From the NCBI RefSeq assembly GCF_014193375.1, contig NZ_JACHZF010000005.1:109538-173537 (forward strand): a stretch of DNA of 64,000 nt, given 5' to 3'. This DNA comes from Halomonas campaniensis. Its GTDB lineage: Bacteria > Pseudomonadota > Gammaproteobacteria > Pseudomonadales > Halomonadaceae. Below, in pieces: positions 38,341 through 47,028 of the stretch (the first letter of the stretch is position 1; each line of letters begins with the position of its first letter). Below the pieces are notes generated by a model. It was not told where the DNA came from. It worked only from the letters and a program-made list of their open reading frames with translations, and did no database searches. The position numbers and the translations under genes are program-made.

Positions 38341-40011
38341 TTACATATTCGGATAGTTCGGCCCGCCGCCGCCCTCCGGCGCCACCCAGGTGATGTTCTG
38401 GGCCGGGTCCTTGATGTCGCAGGTCTTGCAGTGCACGCAGTTCTGGAAGTTGATCTGGAACCGCGGCTTGCCGTCGTCGTCCTCGACCACCTCGTAGACC
38501 CCGGCCGGGCAGTAGCGGCTTGCCGGCTCGGCGTACTCGGGCAGGTTGTCGCGGATCGGCAGCTCCGGGTCCGCCAGCTTCAGGTGGCAGGGCTGGTCCT
38601 CCTCGTGGTTGGTGTTCGACAGGAACACCGAGGAGAGCTTGTCGAAGGAGAGCTTGCCGTCGGGCTTCGGGTAGTCGATCTTCTCGAATTCGGCGGCGGG
38701 CTTGAGGGCCGCGTGGTCCGGGGTAGTGTCGTGGACGTTGGGCAGCTTGCCGCCCAGCAGCTGGTTGGCGAAGTTGTAGGCGCCACCGCCGATGGTGCCG
38801 TACTTGTGGATCGCCGGGCCGAAGCTGGCGCTCTCCTTGAGCTCGGCCCAGGCCCAGCTCGCCTCCCACTTCTCGGTGAAGGCGGTCAGTTCCTGGCCAC
38901 CCTCGTCGCCTGCCGCAATGGCCTCGAAGACCGCCTCGCCGGCCACCAGGCCCGACTTCATGGCGGTGTGCAGCCCCTTGATCTTGGCGAAGTTCAGGGT
39001 GCCGGCATCGCAGCCGATCAAGAGGCCACCGGGGAAGGTCATCTTCGGCAGGCAGTTGAGGCCCCCCTTGACGATGGCCCGGGCGCCGTAGGCGACGCGC
39101 TTGCCGCCCTCCAGGTGCTTGGCCAGCACCGGGTGGTGCTTCATGCGCTGGAACTCGTCGAAGGGCGAGAGCCAGGGGTTCTGGTAGGAGAGGTCCATGA
39201 TCAGGCCGACCATGACCTGCTGGTTGTCGCCGTGGTAAAGGAACCAGCCGCCGTGGGTCTTGCTGTCCAGGGGCCAGCCCGAACCGTGCACCACCAGGCC
39301 CGGCTCGTGCTTCTCCGCCGGGATGTCCCACAGCTCCTTCAAGCCGATGCCGTAGTGCTGGGGATCACGGCCCTCGGCGAGGTCATAATCCGCGATCAGG
39401 CGCTTGCCGATATGGCCCCGGGCGCCCTCGGCGAACAGAGTGTATTTCGCGCGCAGCTCCATGCCGGGCATGTAGCTGTCCTTGGGCTCGCCGTCGGCGC
39501 CCACGCCCATGTCGCCGATCAGGATGCCCTTGACCACCCCCTCCTCGACGATCGCCTCCTGGGCGGCGAAGCCGGGGAAGATCTCCACCCCCAGCCCCTC
39601 GGCCTGCTCGGCCAGCCAGCGGCAGAGGTTGCCGGCGCTGATCACATAGCGCGGCATGTCGCCACCGGTGTTATGCATGCTCTTCGGCACCAGAGCGTTG
39701 GGCAGCTTCTGGGCCTTCTCGGCGTCCTTGAGCAGGTAGACCTCGTCGCGGGTCGCCGGGGTGGTCAGCGGGGCGCCGCGCTCCTCCCAATCGGGAAAGA
39801 GCTCGGCCAGGGCGCGGGGCTCGAAGACCGCGCCGGAGAGGATATGGGCGCCCACCTCGGAGCCCTTCTCCACCACGCAAACCGTCAGCTCCTGCTCGGC
39901 CTCATTGGCCTGCTGCATCAGTCGGCACGCGGCGGCCAGGCCCGAGGGGCCGGCGCCGACGATCACCACATCGAACTCCATCGAATCGCGTTCTACCTGT
40001 TCCACCTGCAT
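38341..40011 (-). CDS. electron transfer flavoprotein-ubiquinone oxidoreductase
   Basis: 556 aa from the ATG at 40011; an ATG at 39981 (MEFDVVIVGAGPSG) is an alternative. It passes electrons from ETF to ubiquinone at the inner membrane during fatty-acid and amino-acid oxidation. FAD motif VVIVGAGPSGLAAA, VVEKGSEVGAHILSGAV, the ubiquinone/membrane region in the middle, and C-terminal 4Fe-4S cysteines (YCPAGVY, NCVHCKTC). Divergent from etfBA, with a PsrA-like palindrome just past its predicted promoter. Confidence 0.95.
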   Translation of the reverse strand: MQVEQVERDSMEFDVVIVGAGPSGLAAACRLMQQANEAEQELTVCVVEKGSEVGAHILSGAVFEPRALAELFPDWEERGAPLTTPATRDEVYLLKDAEKAQKLPNALVPKSMHNTGGDMPRYVISAGNLCRWLAEQAEGLGVEIFPGFAAQEAIVEEGVVKGILIGDMGVGADGEPKDSYMPGMELRAKYTLFAEGARGHIGKRLIADYDLAEGRDPQHYGIGLKELWDIPAEKHEPGLVVHGSGWPLDSKTHGGWFLYHGDNQQVMVGLIMDLSYQNPWLSPFDEFQRMKHHPVLAKHLEGGKRVAYGARAIVKGGLNCLPKMTFPGGLLIGCDAGTLNFAKIKGLHTAMKSGLVAGEAVFEAIAAGDEGGQELTAFTEKWEASWAWAELKESASFGPAIHKYGTIGGGAYNFANQLLGGKLPNVHDTTPDHAALKPAAEFEKIDYPKPDGKLSFDKLSSVFLSNTNHEEDQPCHLKLADPELPIRDNLPEYAEPASRYCPAGVYEVVEDDDGKPRFQINFQNCVHCKTCDIKDPAQNITWVAPEGGGGPNYPNM

Positions 40012-40031
40012 CTCCTCCCTCGCATCACCGC

Positions 40032-40071
40032 CGATGGCCTGCCACCAACGTCGATGGCCTGCCACCAACGT
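40032..40071. repeat. two perfect 20-base tandem repeats
   Basis: A 20-base unit (40032-40051, starting CGATGGCCTGCC) is repeated exactly at 40052-40071, followed by the first five bases of a third. It lies in the ETF-QO leader between the predicted promoter and the start codon. Confidence 0.95.
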
Positions 40072-40082
40072 CGATAGCAATT

Positions 40083-40097
40083 AAAACGGTCGTTTGC
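40083..40097. promoter_or_regulatory. PsrA/FadR-like operator between ETF-QO and etfBA
   Basis: AAAC-GGTC-GTTTG (40084-40096) fits the PsrA pattern (G/C)AAAC-N2-4-GTTT(G/C) in all but one flanking base. In Pseudomonas PsrA, a fatty-acid-responsive TetR repressor, controls beta-oxidation and ETF genes. The site lies ~10-20 bases past the expected ETF-QO start point, a repression position. Regulator identity is inferred. Confidence 0.5.
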
Positions 40098-40112
40098 TTC
40101 TTGCCTGTCTCC

Positions 40113-40142
40113 ATGATAGGCATAATAGTCGACTCAGGTCAC
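40113..40142 (-). promoter_or_regulatory. candidate ETF-QO promoter
   Basis: Minus strand: GTGACC (-35, 40137-40142), 18-base spacer, TATCAT (-10, 40113-40118). Four of six matches at -35. The rest of the 336-base gap to etfB holds a TTGACA at 40214-40219 whose nearest -10-like hexamer is 20 bases off, so the etfB promoter is not clear. Confidence 0.45.
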
Positions 40143-40347
40143 CCCTTCGATGTCGTCCGTTCCGAGAGGGGAGCCGATAGTGGGATTGTTGCCATGGGGC
40201 CGCCTGTGGCACATTGACAAGGTTTTTCGATGCGGCGCCTATCAAACGCTCGCATGAAACGTATAAGGGCATGCCGCGCCGTTCTATGCGGCCCGTTTCA
40301 GTAGGGTGCGGATGGCACTGTCGCACCAGAAACCAAGCGAGGACACC

Positions 40348-41097
40348 ATGAAAGTACTCGTCGCGGTCAAACGCGTCATCGACTACAACGTCAAGATCCG
40401 GGTCAAGCCCGACAACTCCGACGTCGACCTCACCAACGTCAAGATGGCCATGAACCCCTTCTGCGAGATCGCCGTGGAAGAGGCGGTGCGCCTGAAGGAG
40501 AAGGGCGTGGCGACCGAGATCGTCGCGGTGACCATCGGTCCCAAGGCCGCCCAGGAGCAGCTGCGTACCGCCCTGGCGCTGGGTGCCGATCGCGCCATCC
40601 ACGTCGAGACCGACGAGCGTGTCGAGTCGCTGGGCGCCGCCAAGGCGCTGGCCAGGCTGGTGGAAGAGGAGCAGCCGGGCCTGGTGATCCTCGGCAAGCA
40701 GGCCATCGACACCGACAACAACCAGACCGGCCAGATGCTGGCGGCCCTGACCGGCCTGCCCCAGGGCACCTTCGCCTCCGAGGTGGTGATCGATAACGAC
40801 AAGGCCCAGGTGACCCGCGAGATCGACGGCGGCCTGCAGACCATCGAGCTGACCCTGCCCGCCATCGTCACCACCGACCTGCGCCTCAACGAGCCGCGCT
40901 ACGCCAAGCTGCCCGACATCATGAAGGCCAAGAAGAAGCCGATGGACGTCAAGAGCCCAGCGGATCTCGGCGTCGAGGTAGCCTCGAAGGTCAAGCTGCT
41001 GAAGGTCGAGCCGCCGGCCGAGCGCCAGGGTGGCGTCAAGGTGGGCTCCGTGGATGAGCTGGTCGACAAACTGAAGAACGAAGCCAAAGTGCTTTGA
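40348..41097 (+). CDS. etfB: electron transfer flavoprotein beta subunit
   Basis: 249 aa. Starts [22 protein letters not shown] at 40348. It contains the ETF-beta signature region ([60 protein letters not shown]). It binds AMP and, with EtfA, one FAD, taking electrons from acyl-CoA dehydrogenases. 14 bases before etfA. Confidence 0.95.
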   Translation: MKVLVAVKRVIDYNVKIRVKPDNSDVDLTNVKMAMNPFCEIAVEEAVRLKEKGVATEIVAVTIGPKAAQEQLRTALALGADRAIHVETDERVESLGAAKALARLVEEEQPGLVILGKQAIDTDNNQTGQMLAALTGLPQGTFASEVVIDNDKAQVTREIDGGLQTIELTLPAIVTTDLRLNEPRYAKLPDIMKAKKKPMDVKSPADLGVEVASKVKLLKVEPPAERQGGVKVGSVDELVDKLKNEAKVL

Positions 41098-41111
41098 AAG
41101 GAGCGGATCTC

Positions 41112-42050
41112 ATGAGCATCCTGGTACTCGCCGAACATCACGACGGCGCCCTGGCCGGCGCCACCGCCCATGTGGTCGCGGCCGCCCAGCAGATTGTCAA
41201 GGAGAGCGGTGGTGATATCGACGTGCTGGTGGCAGGCGAGGGCGTCTCCGCGATCGCCGAGGCCGCTGCCAAGCTTGACGGCGTCTCCCGCGTTCGCGTG
41301 GCCGACCACGCCGCCTACGCCCACCTGCTGGCCGAGCCCACCGCGGCGCTGATCGCGGAGCTTGCCGCGGACTACAGCCACGTGCTGGCCTGTGCCTCCA
41401 CCACCGGCAAGAACGTGCTGCCCCGGGTCGCCGCGCTCAAGGACGTGGCGCAGATCTCCGAGATCATCGCGGTGGCGTCCGCGGACACCTTCAAGCGCCC
41501 GATCTACGCCGGCAACGCCATCGCCACGGTGCAGAGCGAGGACGCCCTCAAGGTGATCACCGTGCGCACCACCGGCTTCGATGCGGTGGGCGAGGGTGGT
41601 TCCGCCAGCGTCGAGGCCGTCGACTTCGTCGCCGACAACACCCAGTCCACCTTCGTCAAGGAGGAGCTCGCCCAGTCCGACCGTCCCGAGCTGGGGGCGG
41701 CCAAGGTCGTGATCTCCGGCGGCCGCGGCATGGGCAACGGCGAGAACTTCAAGCTGCTGGACGGCATCGCCGACAAGCTGGGCGCGGCCATCGGTGCGTC
41801 GCGGGCCGCGGTGGATGCCGGCTTCGTGCCCAACGACATGCAGGTGGGCCAGACCGGCAAGATCGTCGCCCCGGACCTCTACATCGCCGTGGGCATCTCG
41901 GGTGCCATCCAGCACCTGGCCGGCATGAAGGACTCCAAGGTGATCGTCGCCATCAACAAGGACGAGGAGGCGCCGATCTTCCAGGTGGCCGATTACGGAC
42001 TCGTTGCCGATCTCTTCGAGGCCCTGCCAGAGCTCGAGAGCAAGCTGTAG
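41112..42050 (+). CDS. etfA: electron transfer flavoprotein alpha subunit
   Basis: 312 aa from the ATG at 41112 (AAAGGAG 8 bases upstream). FAD-binding C-terminal domain: [63 protein letters not shown], ending [18 protein letters not shown] second copy of the DNA for exactly that ending lies 90 bases further on (see repeat entry). Confidence 0.95.
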   Translation: MSILVLAEHHDGALAGATAHVVAAAQQIVKESGGDIDVLVAGEGVSAIAEAAAKLDGVSRVRVADHAAYAHLLAEPTAALIAELAADYSHVLACASTTGKNVLPRVAALKDVAQISEIIAVASADTFKRPIYAGNAIATVQSEDALKVITVRTTGFDAVGEGGSASVEAVDFVADNTQSTFVKEELAQSDRPELGAAKVVISGGRGMGNGENFKLLDGIADKLGAAIGASRAAVDAGFVPNDMQVGQTGKIVAPDLYIAVGISGAIQHLAGMKDSKVIVAINKDEEAPIFQVADYGLVADLFEALPELESKL

Positions 42051-42056
42051 GGAAGA

Positions 42057-42140
42057 TCGCTTCCAGGTCGCGCTCTCCACACTTGCGGCCTCGTAGCCGA
42101 TCTCTTCGAGGCGTTGCCGGAGCTGGAGAGCAAGCTGTAA
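42057..42140 (+). pseudogene. ghost copy of the etfA 3' end
   Basis: Bases 42087-42140 encode [17 protein letters not shown] and a stop, identical in protein to the true etfA end at 41997-42050, offset 90. Over these 18 codons there are seven base differences, all synonymous (GGA/GGC, GTT/GTA, GCC/GCG, CTG/TTG, CCA/CCG, CTC/CTG, TAG/TAA). Similarity resumes upstream at TTCCAGGT (42061-42068 versus 41979-41986) with a small length difference. The remnant has no start and is not expected to be translated. Confidence 0.9.
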
Positions 42141-42165
42141 CGCCTGCCCCATGACCTGGGGGCAA

Positions 42166-42193
42166 GACGCCGGCACCGGATGGTGCCGGCGTC
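42166..42193 (+). terminator. terminator after etfA
   Basis: Perfect 12-base stem (42166-42177, 42182-42193) with a GGAT loop, followed by GTTGTGT rather than a clean U-run. Lies just past the etfA ghost. Confidence 0.65.
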
Positions 42194-42230
42194 GTTGTGT
42201 CGGGGGTCCATAACCCCCGTCTATATCAGC

Positions 42231-42249
42231 GATAACGGGAATTATTAGC
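42231..42249. promoter_or_regulatory. Fur box upstream of sodA
   Basis: GATAACGGGAATTATTAGC matches 14 of 19 positions of the E. coli Fur consensus. It lies 83 bases before the sodA ATG. Fur control of Mn-SOD is known in E. coli and Pseudomonas: low iron raises Mn-SOD. Confidence 0.6.
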
Positions 42250-42331
42250 GTCACGCGCCCGTGTCTGCCATCCTGTGTAGTTGAGGTCACGAGGCGACTG
42301 CCTCGTTAAGTCCATTCACGGAGGAGTCACT

Positions 42332-42943
42332 ATGCCGCATACACTACCCGAGCTGCCCTACGGCTATGATGCCCTTGAGCCGCACATCGATGCGATGACC
42401 ATGGAGATCCACCACTCCCGTCACCACCAGACCTATGTCAACAACCTCAACGGCGCCCTGGAGGGCACCGGCCTCGAGGAGGTCCCGGTGGACGAACTGC
42501 TCGCCAGCCTGGACCGGGTGCCCGAGGAGAAGCGCCAGGCCGTGATCAACAACGGCGGTGGCCACTCCAACCACTCGATGTTCTGGCAGATGATGTCGCC
42601 CAGCGGCGGTGGCTCGCCCAAGGGCAAGGTCGCGGAGGCCATCGACGCCGAACTGGGGGGCTTCGACGCCTTCAAGGATGCCTTCACCAAGGCGGCACTG
42701 GGCCGTTTCGGCAGCGGCTGGGCCTGGCTGAGCGTCACGCCGGCAGGGAAACTGGTGGTGGAGAACACCCTCAACCAGGACAGCCCGATCTCCCAGGGCA
42801 ACACGCCGGTGCTGGGGCTGGATGTCTGGGAACACGCCTACTACCTGAAGTACCAGAACAAGCGCCCGGACTATATCGCCGCGTTCTTCAACGTGGTCGA
42901 CTGGGACGAGGTCGAGCGGCGCTACCAGCAGGCCACCGGCTGA
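42332..42943 (+). CDS. sodA: superoxide dismutase, manganese type
   Basis: 203 aa. Metal ligands His27, His81, Asp164 and His168 ([22 protein letters not shown]). Mn-type rather than Fe-type because of [13 protein letters not shown] and Gln149 in NQDSP, the position equal to Gln146 of E. coli MnSOD. GGAGGAG lies 5 bases before the ATG at 42332. Stands alone, with a Fur box upstream and a strong hairpin after. No signal peptide, so cytoplasmic. Confidence 0.94.
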   Translation: MPHTLPELPYGYDALEPHIDAMTMEIHHSRHHQTYVNNLNGALEGTGLEEVPVDELLASLDRVPEEKRQAVINNGGGHSNHSMFWQMMSPSGGGSPKGKVAEAIDAELGGFDAFKDAFTKAALGRFGSGWAWLSVTPAGKLVVENTLNQDSPISQGNTPVLGLDVWEHAYYLKYQNKRPDYIAAFFNVVDWDEVERRYQQATG

Positions 42944-42997
42944 ACCACCGACACCGCATGGCTGCAAGGGGGGTGCCCGGCCGGGCCCCTCCGCATG

Positions 42998-43030
42998 GCA
43001 AAGGGCCCCGCTCATGGCGGGGCCCTTTGC
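42998..43030 (+). terminator. terminator after sodA
   Basis: Perfect 14-base stem (42998-43011 with 43017-43030), 5-base loop. Little U-run. Confidence 0.7.
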
Positions 43031-43081
43031 GTATCAGGGGAGCCTCATCCAGGCAGGGCGCGATGTTCGCCACGTCACGAT

Positions 43082-43096
43082 TGATAATTGTTATCA
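43082..43096. promoter_or_regulatory. Fur box upstream of the TonB2 operon
   Basis: TGATAATTGTTATCA is a 7-1-7 inverted repeat with one mismatch, close to the core Fur motif TGATAATNATTATCA. It overlaps a TTGATA that could serve as -35 (43081-43086). It sits ~90 bases before the first gene of the operon. Confidence 0.7.
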
Positions 43097-43184
43097 TTTG
43101 TGGCATCGTCATGCCGCTGCCGAGAGCGGCATTTTCCGAACACCTTTTCCGACCACCTTTTTCTACCACCAGGGGAGTCAATCC

Positions 43185-43967
43185 GTGGAGATACGTCCAA
43201 GGTCGCTGCTGTGGGGGGTGGCCCTCTGCCTGCTGGGTGCGCCGGCCAGTGCTGACACGTTGCAGCAGCAGGCAGAGGGCCAGCGCACCCGGGCCGCGCT
43301 GGAGTCGCGGATCGAGGCCGCCGACGACGACGTGCGCGAGCGGCTCGAGGAGCTGCGCCGGCTGGAGCGGGAGACGCGCCAGCTGAGTGCCCGCAGTGAC
43401 GCGCTGGCTCCGCGGCTCGAACACCAGGCCGAGGCCCTGGACCGCCGCGAGGCGGCGCTCGCGACCCTGGGCGAGACCCGCGAGGCGCTGCCCGATCTGC
43501 AGCGCCGCCTGGTGGAGCGCCTGGCGCGCTGGGTGGACCGGGACCTGCCGTTCCTGGTCGACGAGCGCCGTGCCCGGGTGGCCAGCCTGGAGAGGGGCCT
43601 GGGCGACCCCGACGCGTCGGCGGCCGAGCGCCTGGAGTCTGTCCTGGCCGCCTGGCGGGCCGAGCTCGACTACGGTCGCGAGTTCGACGCCTGGCGAGGC
43701 ACCCTGGAGGAGGGCGAGACGCGTCGCGAGGTGGAGTTCCTGCGCCTGGGCCGGATCGGCCTCTACTACCTGACGCCCGATGGCCGCCAGGGTGGGGTCT
43801 GGCGTACCGACGAGGGGCGCTGGGTGGCGCTGGACGAGCCGGCGCGTCGCCAGCTGCGCCATGGGCTGCACATCGCCCGGGATCGGCGCGCCCCCGAGCT
43901 GTTGCACCTGCCGCTCTCCGTCTCGCTGGCCGCGTCCTCGGCATCCGACCGGGAGATGCTGCCATGA
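43185..43967 (+). CDS. DUF3450 periplasmic coiled-coil protein
   Basis: 260 aa from the GTG at 43185 (AGGGGAG 7 bases upstream). A signal peptide (LLWGVALCLLGAPASA, cut before DTLQQQ) is followed by long charged helices (~25-140) predicted to form a coiled coil, then a domain with LDYGREFDAWRGTL and FLRLGRIGLYYLTPDG typical of DUF3450. Such genes head TonB2-type operons in Vibrio and other marine gammaproteobacteria. ATGA overlap with the next gene. Confidence 0.88.
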   Translation: MEIRPRSLLWGVALCLLGAPASADTLQQQAEGQRTRAALESRIEAADDDVRERLEELRRLERETRQLSARSDALAPRLEHQAEALDRREAALATLGETREALPDLQRRLVERLARWVDRDLPFLVDERRARVASLERGLGDPDASAAERLESVLAAWRAELDYGREFDAWRGTLEEGETRREVEFLRLGRIGLYYLTPDGRQGGVWRTDEGRWVALDEPARRQLRHGLHIARDRRAPELLHLPLSVSLAASSASDREMLP

Positions 43968-45337
43968 CCCGCTGGCAAGGATGGGGTGGCGTGCTGGCCA
44001 TGGCCCTGCTGCTGGTGCCGGGCAGCCAGGCCTGGGGAGAGGTCGAGCCGCCGGAGACGCTGCGCGCCGAGCGACAGGCGGCCGAGGCGCGGGAGCTGGT
44101 GCGCCTGGAAGGGCTGCTGGACGACGAGGCCCTGGAGGCGGCCCTGGAGGAGGCGCGCGCGGCCCATGTCGAGGCCGCGACGCGTCATGCGGCCCTTCAG
44201 GCCCGTGAGGCGACGCTGGCCGAACGGCGCGCCGAGCTGGAGGCTCGCCAGGACGAGGCGGGCGACGACCTGGCGGCGGTGCTCGGGGTGCTGGCCCGCC
44301 ATAGCGGCGAACTGCGCGATGCCCTGGCCGACAGCTGGCTGACGGTGGGGGGCACGGCGCTGCCGCCGCGTCTGGACGAGGCCGAGGTGCTGACCCGCGA
44401 GCACCTGGAGGGCCTGGGCGATGCGCTGATGGCCCTGACCGCCGAAACCGGTCGCGCCGTGCGCTTCACCGCGCCGGTGGCCGATGCCGGGGGCGAGATC
44501 GCCTCACGGGAGGGGGTGCGCCTGGGCGACCTGCTCGCCTTCAGCGACGGCGAGCTGTTGCAGCGTGGCGCCGACGAGGCGAGCCTCGCCACCCTGGCCC
44601 GGACCCCGCCCGAGGTGGCCGGAAGCCTCATCGCCCTCCAGGCCGGCGAGGGCGAGACCCTGGCGCTGGATCCCACCGGTGGCCAGGTGATCGCGGCCCT
44701 GGCCCAGCGGCCGAGCCTGGTCGAGCGCTTCCACCAGGGCGGCGCCGTGGGCTACGTGGTGGTGGGCCTGGGGGGCATTGGCCTGCTGGTGGCGCTCCTG
44801 CAGTACGGCTACCTGCTGCGGGTCAGCTGGACGATGCGCCGCCAGCGCCGCGACCTGGCACGGCTGCGCGACGACAACCCCCTGGGCCGAGTCCTCGCGC
44901 GTTTCGAGTCCCTTCCCGATGATCCCGTACCGGAGGCGCTTGAGGCCCGCCTCGACGAGGCGGTGCTGGCCGAACTGCCGCGCCTCGAGCGGGGCCAGCC
45001 GCTGGTCAAGCTGCTCGCCGCCGTGGCGCCGCTGCTGGGCCTGCTGGGCACCGTCACCGGCATGATCGTCACCTTCCAGGCGATCACCGTCTTCGGCACC
45101 GGCGACCCCCAGCTGATGGCCGGCGGGATCAGCCAGGCGCTGGTCACCACCGTGCTGGGCCTGGTCACCGCCGTGCCGCTGCTGTTTGCCCATACCGCCC
45201 TGGCCGGTCGCAGCCGCCACCTGGCCGGCGTGGTGGAGGGCCAGGCCAGTGCGGCCCTGGCCGAGCGGCTGGAGCAGCGCGGCAGCGCCGCGACGACCGC
45301 GAACGGGAGTGGCCGCCGTGCTGCCGCTCTGGCTTGA
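43964..45337 (+). CDS. TtpC-like large ExbB-family protein
   Basis: 457 aa. A signal peptide and a long periplasmic coiled-coil region (to ~255) are followed by a MotA/TolQ/ExbB domain: helices near 262-285 and in the LLAAVAPLLGLLGTVTGMIVTF and GGISQALVTTVLGLVTAVPLLF segments. This matches TtpC of Vibrio TonB2 systems, an extra inner-membrane partner needed for TonB2 function. Ends with an Ala/Arg-rich tail overlapping exbB. Confidence 0.88.
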   Translation: MTRWQGWGGVLAMALLLVPGSQAWGEVEPPETLRAERQAAEARELVRLEGLLDDEALEAALEEARAAHVEAATRHAALQAREATLAERRAELEARQDEAGDDLAAVLGVLARHSGELRDALADSWLTVGGTALPPRLDEAEVLTREHLEGLGDALMALTAETGRAVRFTAPVADAGGEIASREGVRLGDLLAFSDGELLQRGADEASLATLARTPPEVAGSLIALQAGEGETLALDPTGGQVIAALAQRPSLVERFHQGGAVGYVVVGLGGIGLLVALLQYGYLLRVSWTMRRQRRDLARLRDDNPLGRVLARFESLPDDPVPEALEARLDEAVLAELPRLERGQPLVKLLAAVAPLLGLLGTVTGMIVTFQAITVFGTGDPQLMAGGISQALVTTVLGLVTAVPLLFAHTALAGRSRHLAGVVEGQASAALAERLEQRGSAATTANGSGRRAAALA

Positions 45338-45854
45338 GCCACTGGAGCGGCTGGTCGAGGCCGGCGGTGCCATCCTGGTGGTGATCGCCCTGGTGGCGAC
45401 CCTGCTGTTCAGCCTGGCGCTGGAGCGGGTGCTGTTCTTTCGCCTCGGCTACCGCCGCGCCCGCCGAGCGCTGATCCGCCGCTGGGCCGCACGCGGCGAC
45501 CACCTGAGCTGGAGCAGCCTGGCGCTTCGCGAGGCCTGGACCCGGGAGCTGATCGCCCGGCTGCGCCGGCCGCTGCCCTGGCTCAGGCTGCTGGTGGCAC
45601 TCTGTCCGCTGCTGGGACTGCTCGGTACCGTGACCGGCATGATCGCGGTGTTCGACAGCCTGGCGCTCACCGAGACCGGCCAGGCGCGGGCCATGGCCGA
45701 TGGCGTGTCGCGGGCCACCCTGCCGACCCTCGCCGGCATGGCGGTGGCGGTGGTGGGACTGCTCTTCACCAGCCGTCTGGAACAGATCATCCGGCGCGAG
45801 GACCAGCGGCTGCATGACCGCCTGGCCCGGGCCGTGGAGGAACCTCATGCGTAG
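45318..45854 (+). CDS. exbB2: ExbB proton channel protein of the TonB2 system
   Basis: 178 aa from the GTG at 45318 (GGGAG 8 bases upstream; GTG at 45309 is possible). The short ExbB form with helices near 16-38, ~85-108 and ~125-150 (PLLGLLGTVTGMIAVFDSL, GVSRATLPTLAGMAVAVVGLLF). It forms the proton channel with the following ExbD. Overlaps the TtpC-like gene. Confidence 0.88.
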   Translation: MLPLWLEPLERLVEAGGAILVVIALVATLLFSLALERVLFFRLGYRRARRALIRRWAARGDHLSWSSLALREAWTRELIARLRRPLPWLRLLVALCPLLGLLGTVTGMIAVFDSLALTETGQARAMADGVSRATLPTLAGMAVAVVGLLFTSRLEQIIRREDQRLHDRLARAVEEPHA

Positions 45855-46254
45855 ACGCCGCACTCTCGCCGCCGAGGGCGACGCCGGCGAGGTCAACCTG
45901 ACCCCGATGCTGGACGTGGTCTTCATCATGCTGATCTTCTTCATCGTCACTACCAGCTTCATCAAGGAGAGCGGGGTGGAGATCCAGCGTCCCGAGTCCA
46001 GCGCGGCGAGCCCCCGGCCCGACGCCCAGCTGATGGTGGCGATCACCCCCGAGGGGGCCGTCTGGGTCGACGGCCGTCCGGTGGATGCCCATCGGGTCGG
46101 GGAGGCGGTGGCCGCCCTGCTCGGCGATGCCGGCGGGGTAGTGATCCAGGCCGATCGCCAGGCCACCACCGGCCTGCTGATCGAGGTGATGGACCGCCTC
46201 CGCGAGGCGGGGGTGGAGGAGATGGCGGTGGCAGCCACCCGAGGCGGTCCATGA
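45847..46254 (+). CDS. exbD2: ExbD protein of the TonB2 system
   Basis: 135 aa with [21 protein letters not shown] near the N-terminus (proton-carrying Asp23) and a periplasmic C-terminal domain. GGAGG upstream of the ATG at 45847; overlaps exbB2 and tonB (ATGA at 46251). Confidence 0.9.
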   Translation: MRRRRTLAAEGDAGEVNLTPMLDVVFIMLIFFIVTTSFIKESGVEIQRPESSAASPRPDAQLMVAITPEGAVWVDGRPVDAHRVGEAVAALLGDAGGVVIQADRQATTGLLIEVMDRLREAGVEEMAVAATRGGP

Positions 46255-47000
46255 CCCGCACGCTGCTCTCTCTGCTGGGCGGTGGCGCCATGGCACTGGG
46301 GCTCTTCTGGCTGCTGGCCCTGCTGGTCGCGCCGCCGCAGGAGGCGGTCGAGCGGCCGGCCCCGGCGATGCCGCTGAGGCTGGCCACGGTGGCGGAGCTT
46401 GCCGAGCCCGCCGAGCCGGATGCCCCGACGGCGCCCGAGGCCGGGCCGCCCGCTTCCGCCGCCGAGCCCGCCCCCTTGACCCGGCGGCCCGAGGCGACTC
46501 GCCTGCCGGAACCGGAACCGGAACCGGAACCGGAACCGGAACCGGAACCGGAACCGGAGCCGGAGCCGGAGCCCGAGCCACAGCACGAGCCCGAACCACA
46601 GCCTGAAACGGAACCAAGGCCCGAGCCAGCGACCTGGGCGCCAGGCGAGTCGACGCCCGTCGCCGAGCCGTCTGTCGCGTCGGCCCCCGACGCCGAGGCG
46701 GCCGGGCCGCAGGGCGACGCCGGCCCGGTGCCGGTGGAGGTGGGTGAGGCCGTCCCGGTCAGCCGGGTGCCGCCGAGCTATCCGCGTCGCGCCCAGCGCC
46801 GCGGGCTGGAGGGCCATGTGGAACTGGAGTTCCTGATCCAGCCCGATGGTCGCGTCGACCCCTCGAGCATCCGGGTGGTGGAGGCCCGGCCGCGCCGGGC
46901 CTTCGAGGAGGCCGCCGAGTCGGCCGTGGCGGCATGGCGCTTCGAGGCGGATGGCCGCCTGCGCCGGGCGCGGCAGCGCCTGGAGTTCCGGCTGCGCTGA
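46251..47000 (+). CDS. tonB: TonB energy transducer
   Basis: 249 aa. A short cytoplasmic end and a membrane helix (~8-27) are followed by a Pro/Glu-rich span including about 13 consecutive Glu-Pro pairs, and a C-terminal TonB domain ([39 protein letters not shown]). The rigid EP span reaches across the periplasm to outer-membrane receptors, which are not in this window. Last gene of the operon; convergent with the dehydrogenase gene. Confidence 0.92.
   Translation: MTRTLLSLLGGGAMALGLFWLLALLVAPPQEAVERPAPAMPLRLATVAELAEPAEPDAPTAPEAGPPASAAEPAPLTRRPEATRLPEPEPEPEPEPEPEPEPEPEPEPEPQHEPEPQPETEPRPEPATWAPGESTPVAEPSVASAPDAEAAGPQGDAGPVPVEVGEAVPVSRVPPSYPRRAQRRGLEGHVELEFLIQPDGRVDPSSIRVVEARPRRAFEEAAESAVAAWRFEADGRLRRARQRLEFRLR
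46505..46572 (+). repeat. hexamer repeat encoding Glu-Pro pairs in tonB
   Basis: Consecutive CCGGAA hexamers, grading into CCGGAG, encode the EP rod. The 5' units are nearly identical at DNA level, so length variation among strains is likely and would stay in frame. Confidence 0.9.
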
Positions 47001-47028
47001 TGCCGTGATGCGCCCGGGCGGCGCTCTC

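Noticed and set aside
40214..40245. TTGACA/TATCAA as the etfB promoter
   Set aside because: The spacer is 20 bases, too long for sigma-70.
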